Source: Poa pratensis
Lineage: Eukaryota > Streptophyta > Magnoliopsida > Poales > Poaceae
NCBI GenBank assembly: GCA_947311845.1
Contig: CAMZMU010000052.1
Location: 141,437,733 to 141,501,732, forward strand
Direction: 5' to 3'
Length of the DNA stretch: 64,000 nucleotides
Positions 58,380 to 64,000 of the stretch are shown here, piece after piece. Below the pieces are notes generated by a model. That model had not been told where the DNA came from. It saw nothing but the letters and a program-made list of their open reading frames with translations, and did not search any database. Position numbers and translations under genes: made by a program. Each line of letters opens with the position of its first letter. Positions within the stretch are counted from its first letter, which is position 1.

Positions 58380-61300
58380 TTCGCCGCTGCTGCTGCGAAG
58401 ACTCTCCCATGCTGTACGTCAACCCTAGTCCCTTTTAATTAATGGCATCACCGTGGAGGTCAACCCATCTAGCTCTCGAGAACAGTATAGGTCAATGATC
58501 CGTTGATACTCAGCAACTGACCGAGTAGGTCAAGTGACTCGTAAATGCATAGACTAGAAGAAATGGATGAAGAACTAGTACAGTGTAGTACACTAGATTA
58601 ATACAACAGCTGAGCCTTGTACTAATACGTACGGAGTACTACTAACCACATCGCCGGCACGGCGACGCCTTTGGGATGGCAGCCTTGGAATTTGCTTGGG
58701 CGACCATGGAAGTACACCATAACCTCAGGGCTGCTACCTCATGCCCGTTTGAACTTTGAAGTGTTCGCCGCTGCTGCCAAGACTCTTCCATGCTGTACGC
58801 CAAGGTCTTGGTTCCCCAAGTTTCCTTTTTAGTATCCGGCAACGGTGCGGGATAAGTTATTAGGCGTGTGGGAGCGGCTCGCCCCACCGGTCACTCCCAA
58901 TAGGTTTTTCTTAAATAAATATCTAAATATAGATGACAAAGCGTGCCGCTGTGTCGCTGACGCGTTGGTCCTGTCGATCAAATTGCGTTTAAGTTTGTAC
59001 CGGCCACAATAATTCTACCTACGGCGGCTGTGTCGCTGACGTGTCGGCCCCACGCGTCAAGATCCGACGTGCCGCATGTTGCCGCGGTTCTCGGCACGCC
59101 CGCTTGCCTGCCTAGAAACATGACGCGAAGTGGGGTTGCAGGGGGCGTGCGTGCAACTTTCGGCCGCTGGGGCCGTTTTGGTGTCGGCGCGCCCAATAGT
59201 AGAACCGCTATTGGGCGTGCCGGTGGAGATGCTCTTAAGAGAGAGATAAGCGCGTCCCAGCTGCCTCAGCGCTATGTATGCGGACTTGATTATATATCGA
59301 GAAAACATGCTTTTTAGCCGGTTTAGATGTTTAAATATAAAAATTTCAAACAATTTCGGGATTTTTTGACCAGTTAGAATGTTGACCGAGGTGCTCGGGA
59401 AACTCGGTTACCACTCAGTAATCGGATTTACCGACAGATAACCAAACCCTTGGTTGTACGTCAATGAAGTCCTTCTTAATGAATGAAATTCCTTGGAAGA
59501 GGTCAATCCATCTCACATGATCAGTGCCTGATCAAACGTATAGGTCAATCCATCTAGCTCTAAATCAGCATACGTCAATCCGTCAATAGGTAAGTGCCTC
59601 GTAAATGCATCGACTAGATGAAATGGAGTCAGAACTAGTAGTACATGCACGAGATTAATTCAACAGCTGATGGAGCCTCGGAATTTGCTTCGGCATCCAT
59701 CAAACTACACCATGAGCTCAGTTCGCACGAAGGTTCTATCTATGTCTGCGAGATATATTTATCAACTTGAAGGGCTGCTACCTCATGCATCAGTCTCCGG
59801 AAATTGCGCATGGACCCATATCATATCGCCGAGGCGCAGGCCATGATAGAGCAAAAGAGCAAGAGTATTCTTGTAATGACTGATTCTTAATAAATGAATA
59901 AAAGTCGTATGCATCATTTCGATGCAGAGTCTGGGGCTTCCCTTTTTCTAAAAATAAATAAATTAGTTGACATATTTTTCATCGAGAATACGCATGTCAT
60001 GCGTACAGTAGTATGTAAACCCTAGTCCTTTTTAATTAGTGGAATGGAATTCCTAGGACGAGGTCAATCCATTTCACATGATCGTCTCAATGCCTGCATC
60101 ACCGTGGAGGTCAGCACATCTAGCTCTCGAACGAGAACAGTATAGGTCAATCCGTTGATACTCAGCAACTGAACGAGTAGGTCAAGTGCCTTGTAAATGC
60201 ATAGACTAGAAGAAATGGATGAAGAACTAGTACAGTAGTACACTAGATTAATACAACAGCTGAGCCTTGTACTAATACGTACTACTAACCACATCGCGCC
60301 TTTGGGATGGCAGCCTTGGAATTTGCTTGGGCGACCATGGAACTACAACATAACCTCAGGGCTGCTACCTCATGCCCGTTTGAACTTTGAAGTGTTCGCC
60401 GCTGCTGCCAAGACTCTTCCATGCTGTACGCAAGGTCTTGGTTCCCCAAGTTTCCTTTTTAGTATCCGGCAACGGTGCTGGATAAGTTATTAGGCGTGTG
60501 GGAGCGGCTCGCCCCACCGGTCGCTTCCAACAGGTTTTTTTAAAATAAATATCTAAATATAGATGACAAAGCGTGCCGCTGTGTCGCTGACATGTCGGTC
60601 CCGCCTATCAAATTTCGTTTAAGTTTGTACCGGCCACAATAATTCTACCTACGGCTGCTGTGTCGCTGACGCGTCGGCCCCGCGCGTCAGGATCCGACGT
60701 GCCGCGTGTTGCCGCGGTTATCGGCACGCCCGCTTGCCTGCCTAGAAACACGACGCGAAGTGGGGTTGCCGGTGGCGTGCCAGTAACTTTCGGCTGCTGG
60801 GGCCGTTTTGATGGCCCAATAGTGGAGATGCTCTTAAGAGAGAGATAAGCGCGTCCCAGCTGCCTCAGCGCTACTTATGCGGACTTGATTATATATCGAG
60901 AAAACATGCTTTTTAGCAGGTTTAGATGTTTAAATATAAAATTTTCAAACAATTTTGGGATTTTTTGACCAGTTAGAATGTTGACCGAGGTGCTCGGGAA
61001 ACTCAGTTACCACTCGGTAACCGGATTTACCGACAGATAACCAAACCCTTGGTTGTACGTCAATGAAGTCCTTCTTAATGAATGAAATTCCTTGGAAGAG
61101 GTCAATCCATCTCACATGATCAGTGCCTGATCAAACGTATAGGTCAATCCATCTAGCTCTAAATCAGCATACGTCAATCCGTCAATAGGTAAGTGCCTCG
61201 TAAATGCATCGACTAGATGAAATGGAGTCAGAACTAGTAGTACATGCACGAGATTAATTCAACAGCTGATGGGGCCTTGGAATTTGCTTCGGCGTCCATC

Positions 61301-61668
61301 AAACTACACCATAAGCTCAGTTCGCACGAAGGTTCTATCTATGTCTGCGAGATATATTTATCAACTTGAAGGGCTGCTACCTCATGCATCAGTCTCCGGA
61401 AATTGCGCATGGACCCATATCATATCGCCCAGGCGCAGGCCATGATCGAGCACCGTCACCTGCTGGAGCAAAAGACAAGCGCACATTTACAATGTGGCCC
61501 AGGTCATGTAGGATGCCCGTCCAATCCAAGGTCTTTATTAATAGGTTAAGTATTCTTCTAATATCGCCACCCTTCTCTAGAGAGCAAAAGAGCAAGAGAG
61601 GACAAAGGCATCTCGATCCATTAGTAGACGTATTTTTCATCGAGAATACGCATGTCATGCGTACAGTA
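58380..61668 (+). repeat. ~1.6-kb tandem duplication
   Basis: Unit A is about 58380-60008 and unit B about 60009-61668, collinear with offsets of 1631 bp at the left and 1599 bp at the right. Landmarks: TTGGGATGGCAGCCTTGG at 58671 and 60302; CCTCATGCATCAGTC at 59781 and 61380; both units end near GAGAATACGCATGTCATGCG (59974-60004 and 61631-61661). Unit B has an extra ~130 bp near 61455-61610 and lacks ~32 bp at a hairpin. No coding gene is seen. A shorter third piece (GTTCGCCGCTGCTG) sits at 58380. Confidence 0.85.
59335..61052. repeat. Right-half hAT MITE remnants, one in each duplication unit
   Basis: 59335-59453 and 60934-61052 both match the right half of the MITE at 16902-17465 (GGGATTTTTTGACC, GGTGCTCGGGAAACTC, ending AACCAAACCCTTGG). 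The left halves are missing, so truncation preceded the duplication. Confidence 0.7.
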
Positions 61669-61696
61669 TCATATGTATTAAAGAGGTTGATTAGTA

Positions 61697-61819
61697 CTCC
61701 CTCCGTTCGGAAAATGATGACTTCTATTTGTCCAAATACGGATGTATCTAGACATGTTATAAGTATAGATACATTCATATTTGGACAAATGGAAGTCATC
61801 CTTTTCCGAACGGAGGGAG
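61697..61819. mobile_element. Stowaway MITE, complete
   Basis: 123 bp with near-perfect inverted ends CTCCCTCCGTTCGGAAAA / TTTTCCGAACGGAGGGAG and TA duplications at 61695-61696 and 61820-61821. Long inner inverted arms (TTTGTCCAAATACGGAT...TATTTGGACAAA) make it a hairpin. Confidence 0.95.
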
Positions 61820-61821
61820 TA

Positions 61822-62117
61822 GTAATTGATGGTCTTTATTAGGGAGTAGAAAGATACATGAGTACATTACTTTTTGGTAAATACTATGGATCTTATATCT
61901 TCCAAAAAAATAGGATCACATAATCATCTTTTATACTATATATAGGATCGCACAATCATATCTTCCAAATATGATCACACAATATATAATATTAATATTT
62001 CATTAATTTGCCATTAGGCCATATAATCCATGGCTATAAGAGATGGCATAGACTATTTCGATGTGCATCAATTTTGTGGTCACTTGCATTTCTTCGTGTC
62101 TTCATAATCGTTGAGAC
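61822..62117 (+). promoter_or_regulatory. Upstream region of the defensin-like gene
   Basis: AT-rich with a CTATAAGAG TATA-like element at about 62032, roughly 85 bp before the start codon. ATGATCACA and CATATCTTCC phrases repeat at 61910-61985. Confidence 0.4.
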
Positions 62118-62532
62118 ATGGGAGTCCTCAAGGTTCCAAGCCCGCTATGCTTGCTGTTTCTCATGCTACTTCTCTCGGCTCCTGGTAAGTTTTGCATCAA
62201 AATATCAATTAAACAACAAGGAATTTCCTCAATACATCATTTATACATTTGCTAGTCATATGTGAAATTCATACTCCGTGCCTCATATATTATCTTGTTT
62301 CTTTCTAGAACACTATAGGATTTTTTTTCATATGTCATATTGTTTTTGTTTTTGTTTTGTAGGCTCTGATGCCCAGACTTGCAAGGAGGCCAGCAAGACC
62401 TATACCGTTTCACGTTGCCGTGATGATCCATGTGTTGAGGCCTGCCACGAGGAGGGGTTTATTGATGGGAAGTGTTCACTATATGTGTTATTACCCGTTA
62501 TGCTGAAATGTTATTGCCAGAAAGAGTGCTGA
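62118..62532 (+). CDS. Secreted defensin-like cysteine-rich peptide, two exons
   Basis: Exon 1 is 62118-62184 and exon 2 is 62363-62532 (TGA), joined across a GT-AG intron after the first base of a Gly codon, giving 78 residues. Residues 1-25 form a signal peptide with core PLCLLFLMLLLSAPG. The mature part has eight cysteines spaced C-x9-C-x4-C-x3-C-x8-C-x11-C-x-C-x3-C, the CS-alpha-beta layout of plant defensins, including the CxC pair and the x3 helix spacing. The single intron in the signal-peptide region is the standard defensin gene structure. Known: such peptides act outside the cell in defence or signalling. The C5-C6 stretch is unusually hydrophobic (LYVLLPVML). AATAAA overlaps the stop codon (62531-62536). 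No frame errors. Confidence 0.82.
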
Positions 62533-63320
62533 ATAAAAACATGCTGAAACTACAGCATGATGTGTGATCCAAAAATTGATAAGATTGGTTTTTAAAAATA
62601 ACTCGAGATGAGCAATTGAAAAAAGGTGGCTCGGCAAGATATTCCTTATTTTTATGGCAGAAATTAAATTTCAATGAGAACATAGCTCTGGATACACTAT
62701 ATTAAAGTTGTTACGATTCTCTGTTTCTTAGGGATTCAGAGTAGTGTAACAGCCAGGACATTGTGGGTCCACTTTATTACACACTGCTTAATATTACAAG
62801 CCAGAAGTGCATAAAAACATCAACGTCTTCCTCTGACATGGGAGGGATATCAATTACTGCGATGTTGACCGGTGTCAACCTACACGCGATAGAAAATAGC
62901 AAACTAAGAACCATCGGGGCTCAACAAACTAAGTAGTACTAGTGTAGTCTTGCTTGGCACTGTTCCTATTACGTGGTCTAAGTCTCGGCCTCCATCTTCT
63001 GCTCGTCATCTGCTCCATATGCGATTATGTAGTCGACGCCTTCGACCCCTCCAGACAGGTCTGGCTCCTCGAAGTTCACTTCTTCTTCATGATAGACTCC
63101 ATATCCCTCCTCCGTAGCCTCCTCAAAGTCAAAGCCGGGGGTCAAAGGGAAAACGGGTGAGTAACAACGTTACTCAGCAGGTTTGGCATAACGCTTAGAT
63201 AAGTGGAATGCACTGGCTACCGTCACGACCAAAAGATCGTAGACGTAGATGCAAGTTTTCCATTTTATTTGAGAAAACTATGCCCCCAGCCTCTACAGGT
63301 CTTTAGTCATCACTTGGGAT
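62533..63320 (-). other. Intergenic, with a minus-strand coding-like fragment (62978-63155)
   Basis: The minus strand reads an acidic C-terminal tail: FDFEEATEEGYGVYHEEEVN, then FEEPDLSGGVEGVDYIIAYG and ADDEQKMEAET before TAG at 62980-62978. Composition and lack of stops suggest a genuine protein end or retroelement cargo, but I do not recognise it. Nothing else here. Confidence 0.4.
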
Positions 63321-64000
63321 CACTAGTACAGAACGACACATCGGAAACGGGCCAAAAACCCCTTCGGCAACGGAGAAAGGGTCCGTGTCCCCGACCCTGT
63401 CACTGATGTGAAGGCCTTCATCGGTAACGGAGGCAAAAAACCGTTTCTGATGAGGTCTCCATTTGGCAACGGTTGGCGCAGACCTCCGTTGCTTTAGTTT
63501 TCCTACATCAGATACGGAGTTTTCCATCTACCCGTTTGCACTGAGCTTTTCTCATATTTCGGTTATATGCCATAATACATGAAATGCTGATTGCACAATG
63601 CAATAAAACGTTATTCAATTCATAACATAGAACAAATGCCATCATTACATTGGTATACAATAATATCACTATTTTTTACAATTTGACTACAATCATATCC
63701 ATCACACATTGGCATAATGTAATATCACCTATTACACTTTGACTACAATCATGAACTCTAAACCTATAAGCAACTAACCTAACAAGATGGAAGGCTAGCT
63801 TAATTAAGCCAGCCTTCCATCTTTGACTTGGAGCTCACCTTCTATGAGCTCTCGGTCGTCGCAGTACCCACTCCAAGACCAGTATCCACGAAATTTCCTT
63901 GCCTTAAGTTTTCTGGTTCTCGGAATGATAGATTGGTACTTTTATGCAGTGTTGCCGAAATAAACTCTTGCGTGAAAGAAAAAAAACTATTAGCAAAATG
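63321..64000. mobile_element. CACTA transposon, left end, running off the window
   Basis: CACTAGTACAGAACGACACA at 63321 is a CACTA terminus. It is followed by subterminal phrases repeated in both orientations (GGCAACGG, CGGTAACGG, CCGTTGC) at 63345-63500. The coding part lies beyond the right edge. Confidence 0.75.

Noticed and set aside
1..64000. CRISPR arrays, bacterial operons, organellar or viral insertions
   Set aside because: No regularly spaced short repeats, prokaryotic gene clusters, rRNA, organellar genes or virus-like coding sequences were seen. Tandem repeats here are long duplications or transposon parts.

Overview
The window is plant nuclear DNA from a grass, most likely the wheat/barley/rye tribe (Triticeae). 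It has GC-rich first exons, GT-AG introns, LINEs of the L1 and RTE types, CACTA ends beginning CACTAGT, Stowaway MITEs beginning CTCCCTCCGT, hAT- and PIF-like MITEs, and three Helitron 3' ends (hairpin then CTAG|T). I see no bacterial, organellar or viral genes. Most of the 64 kb is transposon or transposon remnant around a few low-copy genes.

Left third (1-24.9 kb). A CACTA end carries a fragment of a 3'-5' exonuclease-like gene (1-791). Next come a GC-rich repeat, a 5'-truncated MATH-BTB copy (2556-3104) and a Helitron-like element with internal tandem duplications (3480-6567). A five-coding-exon AT-hook gene follows (CDS 8348-10959), then two decayed LINE pieces in opposite orientation. 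A MATH-BTB gene on the minus strand (13501-14463) loses its usual C-terminus beside a CACTA end. A complete Helitron (14586-16669) separates it from an NLR leucine-rich-repeat pseudogene (16785-18490), which is split by a hAT-type MITE. Downstream lies a 1.5-kb tandem duplication with exon-like blocks (18.9-21.9 kb).

Middle (24.9-46 kb). A 5'-truncated RTE LINE with a (TTG)n tail and 15-bp target-site duplication, a foldback element with ~150-bp subrepeat-built arms, and a Helitron 3' end lead up to two convergent low-copy genes. These are the AP-5 adaptor zeta subunit gene (30544-34687, +, 16 coding exons, 569 residues after frame correction) and a class IV HD-ZIP/START gene close to rice ROC2 (35732-40809, -, 8 coding exons, 780 residues after correction). 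Two PIF-like MITEs and a Stowaway follow.

Right third (46-64 kb). A TSD-bounded 4.9-kb L1-type LINE (-) has endonuclease, RT, zf-RVT and RNase H domains but no gag ORF. It is followed by LTR-retrotransposon fragments, a SINE-like piece, a 1.6-kb tandem duplication (58.4-61.7 kb), a two-exon secreted defensin-like gene (62118-62532) and the start of another CACTA element (63321 to the edge).

The main cross-cutting observation is that AP5Z1, the HD-ZIP gene, the AT-hook gene, the big LINE and the NLR fragment each need one or more single-base insertions to read through. I infer 12 such sites, all one-base losses, nearly all in short homopolymers, and no one-base gains. Exon lengths and phases are otherwise perfect. 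Consensus base-calling error explains this better than pseudogenisation, so these genes should not be dismissed as broken. The genes do not form an operon or pathway. I did not find a convincing new molecular system.
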